DNA from: a bacterium
GTDB lineage: Bacteria > Actinomycetota > Acidimicrobiia > Spongiisociales > Spongiisociaceae
DNA: 64,000 nt
Direction: 5' to 3'
Assembly: GCA_026710435.1 (NCBI GenBank)
Contig: JAPOQZ010000175.1
Location: 16,075-80,074, forward strand
The position numbers and the translations under genes were made by a program. The notes below the pieces were generated by a model that saw only the letters and a list, made by a program, of their open reading frames with translations, had not been told where the DNA came from and did not search any database. Shown one piece after another: positions 34,150-42,790 of the stretch; the first letter of the stretch is position 1, and every line of letters begins with the position of its first letter.

Positions 34150-34410
34150 CTAGAGAGCCGTGAGCTTTGCCATTCGGCCTGTAGGCACCCCGTCGACTCT
34201 CGCTGCGACACAAAAATGATTGGGCAGGTTCGGGTCGGTGCGGACGATGTGACCTGTGTCGTCGTCGAATACGTAACCGTCCGGTAGCTGGCTGATCAGG
34301 TAGTCGCGGCCCCTCGCGAAGATATGGTCGTATGCGCCTGCGTCGGCTTCGTCGGACTGGCGGAGCAGCCGCGCCTCGAACTCTTCACGGGTCTCAGTGC
34401 GGGTTGCCAT
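34150..34410 (-). CDS. 86-aa protein, partner of the decayed gene (copy 2)
   Basis: Paralogue of the 84-aa protein at 33283, matching along its full length (TRTETREEFEARLLRQS; DYLISQLPDGYV; RTDPNLPNHF; GVPTGRMAKLTAL). It remains open while the facing gene is frameshifted. Function unknown; antitoxin or immunity role inferred from pairing. Confidence 0.6.
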   Translation of the reverse strand: MATRTETREEFEARLLRQSDEADAGAYDHIFARGRDYLISQLPDGYVFDDDTGHIVRTDPNLPNHFCVAARVDGVPTGRMAKLTAL

Positions 34411-34570
34411 CGCTGATCACCTTGCCACCGTCGGGGCCGGTTGTCAAGGACCGCCAGCGGTGTCGCTCTCAGCCGATGTTCGCCCATTAGCAGCAGCCTA
34501 CAGCCGGGGGGAGGAACCGGTTGCGGAACCCGCACGGGCATCGCTGCAGGGGTGGGCTCCCCCTGTAGGG

Positions 34571-34666
34571 AGGAGGTGACGTAGTGGTGTCCCTGCAGGT
34601 GACGTCCTCCCCTGGCTGTTGGCTAGGGTCCCTGGTCAGGGGTGGTCGCGAAGACCCCACAACAAC
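34571..34666 (+). repeat. array boundary 5: terminal left flank and core
   Basis: AGGAGGTGACG (34571), a second AGGTGACG (34597), then GGTCAGGGGTGGTCGCGAAG and the core CCCACAACAAC (34656-34666). The sequence right of the core (TCTTTCAGTCGCC) does not match the other right flanks, so this is the distal edge of the array. The rest of 34411-34856 shows no gene. Confidence 0.78.
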
Positions 34667-34856
34667 TCTTTCAGTCGCCGGCCGTTTCATGACTACCAAT
34701 AGTCCCAGGCCAAGAGTCCTTTCCGTTCATGCCCCTTAGGGTGGATGAATCACTTCTTGCAGCCATCCGTGGTTTCTTGACTTTCCTCTGTTGCGGGTAG
34801 TTTCACTCCGGTATGGGACTTAAGGGGGGACGCTCAGAGGGGCGGAGGAGAGGGAA

Positions 34857-35345
34857 TTGCCAAAACGAATAGCCGCATGGGTGCGTTCGGTCAGCGCACC
34901 GGGCAAGTACGGCGACATCTACGGGCTGATCCTGCGGGTTCAGCCGACCGGATCCAAGGCATCGACATGGCGGGGAACAGTCAACGGGCGTCGACGCGAT
35001 CTTGGTTTGGGTCGCTACCCGTTTGTGAGTTTGGCCGAGGCAAGGGCGAAAGCGTTCGAGTACCGAAAGGCAGCTCTTGAGGGAATCGACCCGACCCTGT
35101 TGCGTTCCGGAGGGGTTCCCACGTTCGCGACCGCCACCGAAGCGGTGATCGCTCTCGTGTAGGGAAGGGGAACCGGGCGGCACCTCCGAGGGGCAGTGGC
35201 AATCCTCGTTGGCCACCTACGTGATGCCCGCTATCAACTCCAAACGCGTCGATGAGGTCACCTCTGCTGATGTGATGGATTGGCTGTCTCCGCCTGACGG
35301 ATTCATGAATCCGGATCGGCCGACCTGCCGTTGGGTCCGTTCAGG
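34857..35345 (+). pseudogene. frameshifted P4-type tyrosine integrase remnant
   Basis: TTG start preceded by GGAGGAGAGGG. The first 101 codons encode the arm-binding domain (GKYGDIYGLILRVQPTG; RDLGLGRYPFVSLAEAR; GVPTFATATEAVIAL). A one-base insertion near 35158 moves the continuation to another frame (GTSEGQWQSSLATYVMP, VTSADVMDWLSP), which fades near 35345. The catalytic domain is gone. The same family is found intact at 63573. It is the only recombinase near the cassette array. Confidence 0.78.
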
Positions 35346-35713
35346 GTCGCTCGTTCCTACCCTCAACCCGGATGTCTCCGACCGTAGCGGCCGCCGCCGA
35401 CAGCGGAGACGGCCAGCAGATCCCCGAGGACACCGGCCTGGTCTACCCACCGCAGCGATCACGCCCAACCCGGGCTGTTCCGCTAACCCGAACGGGGCGT
35501 CCGTCGTCGACCGCAGCGAACTCGACCACCAACCCGGGGACACCGGAATGTGCGGTTCGCCTCAGCTGCTCGGCTGCTGACGGCGATCCGGACGTAGACT
35601 TTGCGCCGGGGCCTCCAACCTGTGGTCGGTCCGGTCTGCCGGGCTCCCTCGAATCGGGGCATGGTCTCAGCATATTGTGATGGCCCGTTTACTTGGAAAG
35701 GGGATGGCAACGG
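35346..35713. other. no supported gene after the integrase remnant
   Basis: Several overlapping frames exist on both strands, none with a recognisable protein. It is probably further eroded integrase or island DNA. Confidence 0.35.
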
Positions 35714-36031
35714 TCACCGCAGACCGAGCACTATCTGCAGAGCCATGTCTGCCCCCCATAGCTCTTCTGGTGTGAGACGTCCAGCGAGGTGCCCGAGGCG
35801 GGTCACGTCGACGGCTCCGACGTGTTCTACAACCACCCGGGTCGTTGCCCCGTCTACCTCTACTTCAGGCCGGAACGACGCTGGCTTGGCACTCGTCGAG
35901 GTGGGCGCTACCAACACGACCGAACGGGGCAGGAACGGGTCGGCTTGCAGGACGACACCGTAGCGTTTGCCCTGTTGTTCGTGACCGACCCCTTTGGGGA
36001 GCCGCAGCACAAAGACGTCACCTCGACGCAC
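35714..36031 (-). CDS. MazF/PemK-like endoribonuclease toxin
   Basis: A 105-aa protein with the MazF pattern: MRRGDVFVLRLPKG at the start, GKRYGVVLQADPF, SVVLVAPTSTSAKPASFRPEV and VVEHVGAVDVTRLG. MazF toxins cut mRNA at short motifs. It overlaps the 3' end of the ribbon-helix-helix antitoxin gene by 14 bp, in the usual antitoxin-first order. It lies in the island beyond the array and has no array repeat next to it. Confidence 0.85.
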   Translation of the reverse strand: MRRGDVFVLRLPKGVGHEQQGKRYGVVLQADPFLPRSVVLVAPTSTSAKPASFRPEVEVDGATTRVVVEHVGAVDVTRLGHLAGRLTPEELWGADMALQIVLGLR

Positions 36032-36260
36032 TCAGGCTCTCCATGATGCGGGCCACTGCCAGCATCTCCACCCGGTCCTCTTCGTCGGCTTCTAACGCCG
36101 CCGCTTCGGCGGCGAGGGCCTCTTTGTCTCGTCGTCGTGCTGCTGTCTCCACCAGGGACACCCGGATGGCTTCGGAACGGGTCAAGCCCGTCGCCTCCAA
36201 CTGGCCTAAAGCGTGTAACGCTTCGTCGTCCAACCGTACAGACAACGCTCGAGAAGACAC
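36018..36260 (-). CDS. ribbon-helix-helix antitoxin (CopG/MazE-like)
   Basis: An 80-aa protein: the N-terminal strand and helices SSRALSVRLDDEALHALGQLEATGLTRSEAIR form a ribbon-helix-helix DNA-binding domain, followed by an acidic, Ala/Glu-rich tail (EALAAEAAALEADEED) suited to binding the toxin. It should neutralise the overlapping MazF-like toxin and repress the operon. Confidence 0.82.
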   Translation of the reverse strand: MSSRALSVRLDDEALHALGQLEATGLTRSEAIRVSLVETAARRRDKEALAAEAAALEADEEDRVEMLAVARIMESLSASR

Positions 36261-37343
36261 GTCACCATCGTATCCCGTTCTGTCCTACAGAACGGGTTCG
36301 GTTTGCAGCACGCGACGGGTCCATGCGGTCCCGAGCCCATTACCGTGTTTTGGTGTCTTCCCGGGTGAACCACCCGAGAGTTCCGACCGATTCAGGATCC
36401 TCGCAGGGGGAGGCGTCGCGTCGCGTCTGTGCTCGTCCTTGGTGTGGCCGGGCCGGTTCGACCGGGACGACGCGAGATGCGCTAGTTCGGCGTCGGAGCA
36501 CCTTGCCGCTGGGCGCTCGACCGGCCGCCCACAGCGGCTACCCGCCCGATGGTCTCACCAGCCCTAGCGTCTCCGTCTGGGTGGGTGTCGGAGGGGGGAG
36601 TGGAGGTGGCAATGGTCGGTCGGGTTGTAGATGGATAGGCGCGCCGTGCAGTCTTCGGTGGCACAGCGGCGACCAGGGGGAAACGTGGGTGGTGGGCGGC
36701 CTTGTTTGGGGAGGACTCTGCTCATAGGGTGCTCACCGTACACGGTAGCGGTCTCCGCTGACGGGTGGAGGCAGCGGACCGCCCTTCAACTGGTGTGGGG
36801 AATCCCACTGATCGACTCTGAAGGGGTTCACTGATCGCCGTCATACATTGAGCTCCTTCCGCTCCGCGGCGGGACTTGACGGGAATGATCGTGCCCTTCG
36901 GACACGGTTCGATCGAAGTCAAGGCTCCCGGCCAGACCTGGAATCCGCGTCCGGATCCGAGACATGGCACTGCTTGTAGACGGTAGTAGTGGAACCCGGC
37001 GACTGACGAATGTGTCCCGTTTGGATCCACCGACCAGGGTGGAAGACGTGTCCGCGTTCTACCTGCATACGCCGGTGCCGGCCACCGACACCAACGTCAT
37101 TGACCCCGGCCCGGCGGCAGTTCCGGGTGGTGTTGATAGCGATCGGCGGCTCGATGTTGGGCCCTCGAGATGTGCGACGAGCGCCGGGAGCCGACAGGCC
37201 ACGGCCCGACGATCCGACTTACCCAACTGCGCAGCCGCAGCGGGGCTTGCCAAGTCGCCGCGGGCTGAACCTTGTTCCAGTGTCCGCAGTGTGGCGCCTC
37301 ACGGATCTTTCGGGCGGTCGGATTCGGACAGAGGGTGGGTGGT
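36261..37343. other. 1.1-kb stretch without a supported gene
   Basis: Between the MazEF-like pair and the DrrAB-like exporter. Open frames are short, overlap one another and have Arg/Ser/Pro-rich shadow composition. It probably contains the right boundary of the tRNA-borne island, but no copy of the CCCACAACAAC core was seen here. Confidence 0.4.
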
Positions 37344-38174
37344 TCAGGCGACCGTGCGGCGGTAGGTACGGACCGCCATCGGCACGAAGACGGCCAGGAT
37401 GCCGGCTATCCAAGCCAGGGACAGAAGGATGTCCCCGGAGTCGTACTGACCTGTGGTCATCAAGCCCCGTATGGTGTCTGCCAGCACCGAGAGTGGCTGG
37501 TTCTCGGCGAATCCTTGCAGCCAGTCGGGCATCGAGGCGGTGGGGACGAAGATCGAGGAGACGAACATCAGCGGAAAGAGAGGAAGGAACCCTGCGGTCA
37601 TGGCGGTTTCGGGAGTCTTGGCGATCAGACCTACCCAGGCCATCACCCATGAGAAGGAGTAGCCGAAGCCAAGGGCCAGTGCTATCGCAAGGACGGCCTC
37701 ACCCCAACTTTGCTCGATCCTGAAGCCCATCAGCGTTCCCAGCCCGATCATCAGCAGGTTCACAACCACGTTGCGGAAGATATCGGAGATGGTACGCCCC
37801 ATCAGCACAGCCGAACGGGCCATGGGCAATGATCTGAAGCGGTCGATGACACCGGCCGTAAGATCTTCGGTGATACCCACCGAAGTCGCGGTGGCACCGA
37901 AGAGGGCGGTCTGCACCAGGATTCCCGGGAGGAACCAGTTGATGTAGTTATCACCTCCGGTGGCTTGACCGATCGCCCCTCCGAAGACGTAGTTGAACAC
38001 GATGATGAACATCAGCGGTTGGAATATGTTCATCACCAGCAGTTGTGGCAAGCGGGCTATCCGCAGCAGATTGCGTCTGGTGATAACCGCCGTGTGGATG
38101 ACCCCGCGCCGGATTCTTCCCGGCGGGGTGAAGACTTGGTTTCGGGTTGAGACGGTGGCGCCCATGGTCTTCAT
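37344..38174 (-). CDS. ABC-2 type drug exporter permease (DrrB-like)
   Basis: A 276-aa membrane protein with about six helices. Landmarks are FQPLMFIIVFNYVFGGAI, RFRSLPMARSAVLMGRTISD (the typical loop after helix 2) and the TAGFLPLFPLMFVSSIFVP stretch. With the ATPase gene it forms a daunorubicin-resistance-type exporter for hydrophobic compounds or lipids. The ATG overlaps the ATPase stop by four bases (ATGA). Confidence 0.87.
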   Translation of the reverse strand: MKTMGATVSTRNQVFTPPGRIRRGVIHTAVITRRNLLRIARLPQLLVMNIFQPLMFIIVFNYVFGGAIGQATGGDNYINWFLPGILVQTALFGATATSVGITEDLTAGVIDRFRSLPMARSAVLMGRTISDIFRNVVVNLLMIGLGTLMGFRIEQSWGEAVLAIALALGFGYSFSWVMAWVGLIAKTPETAMTAGFLPLFPLMFVSSIFVPTASMPDWLQGFAENQPLSVLADTIRGLMTTGQYDSGDILLSLAWIAGILAVFVPMAVRTYRRTVA

Positions 38175-39229
38175 GTTGAGGGACCTCGGCGCCGCAGGCC
38201 GCCAGTTCGGGCGGCATCTCCCCGCCGTCTTCGGCGTCGAGAACCTGCCGCTCTTTCCTCCGGGTCTCCGGTGTCGGTTGCGGTGGTGGCGCCCGTCAAA
38301 GCCAGAAACACATCATCCAGCGTGGGCTCGCGGAGGGAGACTCCCAGCGGCGGGATGTGCGCTTCGTCCAATAGCCTTACAATCCTGGTGAGGGTGGCCG
38401 GTCCGCTCTCTGTGGATAGGGTGAGCTTGCTAGTTGCTGTATCCAAGGCGGGGGAGTAGCCGTCCAACTGTTCCAAGAGCCGAGCGGCTGTGGACTGATG
38501 TTCCTTCCCGACCTGCAATTCGATTACATCCTGGCCCACCCGTTTCTTCAACTCGTCCGAAGTGCCTTCGCTGATCAGCAAGCCGTTGTCTATCACGCCT
38601 ATCCGATCGGCCAGCTGGTCGGCTTCGTCCAAGTATTGCGTGGTCAGGAGTAAGGTAGCTCCCTTCTCGACCAACTCCTTGATCATCTTCCATACTTCCG
38701 AGCGGCTCCGGGGATCGAGTCCTGTTGTGGGTTCGTCCAGAAACAGCACTTGGGGTTCTCCAACCAGGCAGGCAGCCAGGTCGAGGCGGCGTTTCATACC
38801 TCCCGAATAGGTCTTGACAATTCGGTCAGCGGCTTCGCTCAGGTCGATTCTCTCCAGGATGACATTAGCTCGCCGGCGAGCTTCTAGCGCCGTTAGGTTG
38901 TACAGACGTCCGGTCACTATTAGGGTTTCCCTGCCGGTGAGGAACTTATCCACCGCCGCCGATTGGCCCGCTAACCCTATCTTCTCCCGAACCGCGGCCG
39001 GATCGGCTTCGACATCTATACCCGCCACATACGCAGACCCGGAAGTCGGTTTCAGCAAGGTCGCAAGGATACGGATAAGAGTGGTTTTTCCGGCGCCATT
39101 GGGTCCCAAGAGCCCGTAGACGACGCCTTGGGGGATGTCGATAGTGACTCCTTTCAAAGCCTCCACCTCCCCGAAATCCTTGACGATCTGGCGAGTAGAA
39201 ACAATCGCCTTTGAATCGTTGGTTTTCAC
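38171..39229 (-). CDS. ABC drug exporter ATPase (DrrA-like)
   Basis: A 352-aa ATPase: Walker A GPNGAGKTT, signature YSGGMKRRLDLA, Walker B VLFLDEPTTGLDPRSR, H-loop TTQYLDEAD, then the C-terminal domain usual for DrrA. The GTG at 39229 (MKTNDSKAIVSTRQIVKDFG) gives a normal length; the same frame is open for another 1.5 kb upstream as an antisense shadow of the oxidoreductase gene and was not used. The last 25 residues are unusually Arg-rich. Confidence 0.87.
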   Translation of the reverse strand: MKTNDSKAIVSTRQIVKDFGEVEALKGVTIDIPQGVVYGLLGPNGAGKTTLIRILATLLKPTSGSAYVAGIDVEADPAAVREKIGLAGQSAAVDKFLTGRETLIVTGRLYNLTALEARRRANVILERIDLSEAADRIVKTYSGGMKRRLDLAACLVGEPQVLFLDEPTTGLDPRSRSEVWKMIKELVEKGATLLLTTQYLDEADQLADRIGVIDNGLLISEGTSDELKKRVGQDVIELQVGKEHQSTAARLLEQLDGYSPALDTATSKLTLSTESGPATLTRIVRLLDEAHIPPLGVSLREPTLDDVFLALTGATTATDTGDPEERAAGSRRRRRRGDAARTGGLRRRGPST

Positions 39230-39607
39230 AGGAAGCGCTCCCGTCGTCCGCAGCCATCCTTCGAAGCGTAGGGAGGAAGAGGCGGTACCAGGAATCGGTT
39301 GGGCAGGGTTCGCCGCTCGATGGAGATCGATCCGCTGGTCCTCGTGTCCGCAGGGTGGCCAGTGCTGTTGGCGCCGTGCCAGGCGACCAGCAGGCCCGGG
39401 ACGGGAGTCCCGGGTGCTCGCCACGCCGCACAGGGCGTAGGGATCCGTCACCGCGGCACGTGTCGCCATCCGAGCGGGCCAGAGTTGATATCGTCCCCAC
39501 GGACGGGGCCTACCGTGCTCGGTGTCTTGCAGGTGTTGTGCCGATCCTGCGCCGCTACCGGGCACAGCGGGTCGCGGGCCCGACCATCCGACTACGGGAG
39601 GCACGAC
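39230..39607. other. divergent promoter region
   Basis: About 380 bp between the minus-strand exporter and the plus-strand oxidoreductase. No gene, RNA or repeat recognised; it should contain both promoters. Confidence 0.4.
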
Positions 39608-40807
39608 ATGAAGAGTCCTCTGTACCTGCATCCGGGCCGGATCGGTTCGCTCGAACTGCCCAACCGCCTGGTGCGGGCGGCCACCTCCGAGACGATGGCC
39701 ACGCCGGAGGGCATCGTGACGGAGTCCTACGTGGAGTTGTACCGCCGGCTTGCCGAAGGGGGAGCCGGGCTGATCCTGACCGGGCACATGTATGTGGACC
39801 CGCGTGGGCAGGCGAGCGCCAACCAGACCGGCATCCACCACGACAAGGTGATTCCCCCGCTGCGGCGGGCCACCGGCGCGGTCCATCAAGCCGGGGGGCG
39901 GATATTCGCCCAGCTCGGGCATTGCGGCAGCCAGACAAAGCTGGCGGGTATCCGGCCGGTGGCGCCGTCGCCGGTACCCAACGCCATGTACGGGGTCCAA
40001 CCGGAAGAACTGACCTCGGCAGACATTGAAGGCCTCGTACGTGCCTTCGGGAAGGCGGCTGGGAGGGCGGCCGCCGCCGGGTTCGACGGCATCCACATCC
40101 ACGGCGGCAACGGATACCTGATCTCGGAGTTCTGCTCGCCGCACGCCAATTCCCGTACCGATGAATGGGGTGGCGATGCTGAGCGCCGGAGCCGTTTCAT
40201 GTTCGAGGTCTATGCCGCGGTGCGGGAGGCGGTCGGTGACGGCTATCCGGTGACGGCTCGCCTCTCCGTCGAGGACTCGGTGCCCGGCGGGCTGAAGCGG
40301 GAGGAGTCGCTGCAGCGTGCTCGGACCTTGGCGGGGCGTGGCATCGATGGCTTCGAGACCACGTACGGCGTGATGCGCAGCTACCTCGAGAACATCCGCC
40401 CCTACGTGGCGGTGCAGGGGGCGCAGGCCTGGCGCAACCTGGTGGTGCAGCGGGCCTGGAAACCTGCCGGCGCCGAAGCCTACTACCGGCCCTTCGCCCG
40501 CGCCGTGAAGCAGGTCACGGGTCTGCCCGTGATCCTCGTAGGCGGTGTCCGCACCACCGAGTCGATGACCGAAGTCCTTGCCGGCGGGGATGCGGACTTC
40601 CTGGCGATGGCCCGCCCGTTCATCCGCGAACCCGATCTGGTGCGCAAGCTGGAGGCCGGGCGAACGGGCGCCACGGCGTGCGTCTCGTGCAACATGTGCC
40701 TGGCTCACGACGGCTTCGATCCGCTACGGTGCTGGCGCACCAGCCCGCGCAGCGTCGCACTGCACATCAGCAAGACATACTGGACCAACCGCCGGCGGGG
40801 TGGATGA
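39608..40807 (+). CDS. Old Yellow Enzyme family NADH:flavin oxidoreductase
   Basis: A 399-aa FMN TIM-barrel enzyme: GRIGSLELPNRLVRAATSE, AQLGHCGSQTKL, the FDGIHIHGGNGYLISEFCSP signature, VILVGGVRT and MARPFIREPDLV. A Cys set (CVSCNMCLAHDGFDPLRC) is the iron-sulfur-like cluster region of the 2,4-dienoyl-CoA/trimethylamine dehydrogenase branch, but the C-terminal FAD/NAD domains of that branch are absent. GGAGG precedes the ATG. It likely reduces an enoate or enone. Confidence 0.85.
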   Translation: MKSPLYLHPGRIGSLELPNRLVRAATSETMATPEGIVTESYVELYRRLAEGGAGLILTGHMYVDPRGQASANQTGIHHDKVIPPLRRATGAVHQAGGRIFAQLGHCGSQTKLAGIRPVAPSPVPNAMYGVQPEELTSADIEGLVRAFGKAAGRAAAAGFDGIHIHGGNGYLISEFCSPHANSRTDEWGGDAERRSRFMFEVYAAVREAVGDGYPVTARLSVEDSVPGGLKREESLQRARTLAGRGIDGFETTYGVMRSYLENIRPYVAVQGAQAWRNLVVQRAWKPAGAEAYYRPFARAVKQVTGLPVILVGGVRTTESMTEVLAGGDADFLAMARPFIREPDLVRKLEAGRTGATACVSCNMCLAHDGFDPLRCWRTSPRSVALHISKTYWTNRRRGG

Positions 40808-40829
40808 GTGCTTTGGGACAGGCGGGCGC

Positions 40830-41119
40830 CTGGTATCCCGGATCATTGTTTCGGTTGCCCTTGGAGTGCCGGTGTTATGACAGGAGGGAGGTTCTGTCAT
40901 AGGCCCGTCGCATACTGGTGGGTAACCGCAAAGCACCAAGCGGCCCGTTTTCGGTACCGACCGGGCCGGGCTGGGATCATGCCGACCGTACCCCCCGGTT
41001 GGGGGATTGGCGGGACGCGTTTCGGCGCCGAGGAGGCGGCGGCAGGGGGTGGGTCCCGCCGGAGGCGACATGCCCGGCGTTTTTCGCGTTCTCGTGACCC
41101 CGGGCCGCTGGTCCGGTGA
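40830..41119 (+). repeat. R290 dispersed repeat, copy 2
   Basis: Matches copy 1 (24181) along its length, most strongly from GCATACTGGTGGGTAACCG to GGGACGCGTTTCGGCGCCGA and the TTTTTCGCGTTCTCG end. It lies 23 bp after the oxidoreductase stop and 28 bp before a half P palindrome. Confidence 0.75.
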
Positions 41120-41146
41120 AGGTTAAGGATACTGTCGGCGAGTCTG

Positions 41147-41170
41147 TGCAATCAGCACCCTCCTAGGAGG
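41147..41170. repeat. half copy of the P palindrome
   Basis: GCAATCAGCACCCTCCTAGG matches the right terminal arm of the 103-bp palindrome, then runs into AGG. The left arm is missing. The third instance of P next to R290. Confidence 0.6.
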
Positions 41171-41852
41171 TGGACGGCCCGGATCTCCGGCTAACCCCGC
41201 CCTGTTGGCGGATGGTGCTCGCAGGGCAGTCTCTCCTCCAGGGCAGAGACTATGGCGGCTGACCGTTTTCCAGTGATGGTCCCGTCCTTCACGCGGCCTG
41301 CGAGCACCGGTTCCCGGTATCTCTCGCCTTCCTCCTCGGTCCGGGCTGCCCGGTATGGTCCAAGGCGAGGCCACAGAAGACCGAGGAGAGCGGCACACCA
41401 ATCGGCATGACGGCCTTGCGCACGATCTCGCCGTTCATGTGGGGTCGTGCCGGGGAGTGATCGTGCCCTTTCCGACCTGTCGTTTGGCTGCGGACGACCT
41501 GAGAAGGTGCCGACAATCGGGCGTGACGGGCTGTACCTGGTTATCAGGATGCCTGGCTGTAAACGGCACTGGGACTCCCCCTGTATGGGGTTCCCGGCTG
41601 GTGTCTATTCAATCCATGACCGTTCTCCCGCGCCGGCAGCGAAGCAACGTTGCAGAGAACAGTCGGGATTATCACTTGACCGGTCTGAGACGTGCCATTT
41701 ACGATCTTCGTTACCCGGATTCGTACAGGAGGCGATGGAGTCAACGTTAAGACCGTAAAGGGAAGGGCAGAACAGCATGATCGCGACGTCTAGCAAGTGT
41801 TAACGAAACCAGCATCGTGCCGCGAGGCCCGAACGGTCGGGCGTTGATAGAG
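41171..41852. other. intergenic, no supported gene
   Basis: About 680 bp. A minus-strand frame near 41289-41516 contains MNGEIVRKAVMPIGVPLSS and then LALDHTG, which could be a gene fragment, but it is too short to assign. Otherwise only short frames. It should contain the promoter of the DapA-like operon. Confidence 0.35.
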
Positions 41853-42770
41853 ATGAGCCGCCTTTTCTACGCCATCGCTCCTACCCTGTTCACGGAAGAC
41901 GGGCGGCTTGATGCCGGTGCAGTCGCGGCAAACGTTGAACGAGCAGTGAGTGGCGGTGTCTCCCGATTCCTTCTCACCGGTGCCTACGGAGAGTTCCAGA
42001 GTCTCACGGATGCCGAGCGAGTCCGCGTCGTAGCAGCGGTCAGAGAGCTAGCACCGCGGATCGAGATCATGGCCGGAGCCGTCCACCCGTCCACACAAGC
42101 GACTCTCCTGCTGGCGAAGCGGCTGTTCGCAGCCGGAGCCGACGAGGTCATGGTCGGCCCACCGTCCATGGCCGAAGTGACCGACACCGACGTTCTACGC
42201 CACTTCCAATTCTTGGCCGCACGGGCGGAGGGTTCCCTAGCCGTCTACAACAACCCGATATTCGGCCATGATCTCGAGCCCGGTCTCGTCGGCCGTCTCG
42301 CGGAACTCGGCTCCTACACGTCGATCAAACAGGGCACCCCGTCGATGGGCTACCTCCTCGTGAGCATCAGCGCGGCCCGCTCCGGTTCTGGAAGCCTGAG
42401 GGTTCTCGCCGCCTCGGATCTCTCCGCCCTGGTCAGCCTGGCAGCCGGAGTCGACGGTCTGACCTCGACCAACTACTGGGCCTTTCCCGAAGCGATCACG
42501 TCGATGGCTGCCCATGCAGCGACATCCAATCACGCACAAGCTAACGCCATACACCGGGCTCTGACACCGTACTTCGATTCGGTGCGGGCCCTAGGTCAGC
42601 CGAGGGCTATCAAGGCGGCAATGACCCTGCGGAGCTATGCGGGAACGTCGATGGTACGGCTTCCTTACGAACCTCTGTCCGAAGTCGAGACCCGACACCT
42701 CAAGGAAGTAGTCGCCGGGGTCGATGAGACCCTGGCCGGGTTAGGACACCTCGGATCTCAGACCTCATGA
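41853..42770 (+). CDS. dihydrodipicolinate synthase/N-acetylneuraminate lyase family protein
   Basis: A 305-aa class I aldolase-type TIM barrel. Schiff-base Lys159 (TSIKQGT) and Tyr132 (VYNNPI) are present. The usual Thr-Thr of GTTGE is replaced by Ala44-Tyr45 (TGAYGEFQSLT), so a true DapA is unlikely and a lyase or aldolase for another 2-oxo acid is expected. The ATG at 41853 gives the normal opening. It heads an operon with an ABC importer. Confidence 0.8.
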   Translation: MSRLFYAIAPTLFTEDGRLDAGAVAANVERAVSGGVSRFLLTGAYGEFQSLTDAERVRVVAAVRELAPRIEIMAGAVHPSTQATLLLAKRLFAAGADEVMVGPPSMAEVTDTDVLRHFQFLAARAEGSLAVYNNPIFGHDLEPGLVGRLAELGSYTSIKQGTPSMGYLLVSISAARSGSGSLRVLAASDLSALVSLAAGVDGLTSTNYWAFPEAITSMAAHAATSNHAQANAIHRALTPYFDSVRALGQPRAIKAAMTLRSYAGTSMVRLPYEPLSEVETRHLKEVVAGVDETLAGLGHLGSQTS

Positions 42771-42790
42771 ACCCAAGGAAAGGAAGGGAC

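Larger units (their letters stand above)
29292..34666 (+). mobile_element. tandem array of four toxin-antitoxin-like cassettes at a tRNA 3' end
   Basis: Five related boundaries (cores at 29292, 30822, 32774, 33822 and 34656) divide this stretch into units of about 1530, 1950, 1050 and 830 bp. Each unit starts with a conserved right flank (CTTCGCG ... GTTATGGGG) and ends with a conserved left flank (AGGAGGTGACAG ... GGTCGCGAAGACCC). The cores share CCCACAAC(AAC)G, which includes the last four tRNA bases in the first copy. Units carry DUF433/DUF5615, HEPN/unknown, and two versions of one convergent pair. A decayed tyrosine integrase begins 190 bp beyond the last core. I interpret it as repeated site-specific insertions next to the tRNA. 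Confidence 0.65.

Noticed and set aside
33901..34287. 128-aa intact protein
   Set aside because: Codons after about 34100 run antisense to the conserved 86-aa gene; comparison with copy 1 shows an 8-bp deletion, so the extension is an artefact of frameshift.
29292..34666. Integron cassette array with attC sites
   Set aside because: No IntI-type integrase is present, boundaries lack the GTTRRRY/RYYYAAC attC arms, and repeats are long direct flanks around a tRNA-end core rather than folded attC sites.
29292..34666. CRISPR-like array
   Set aside because: The repeats are about 100-400 bp, the intervals hold genes of unequal size, and there are no cas genes.
39230..40708. N-terminal 490-residue extension of the DrrA-like protein
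   Set aside because: The open frame is antisense to the Old Yellow Enzyme gene; ABC similarity begins right after GTG 39229.
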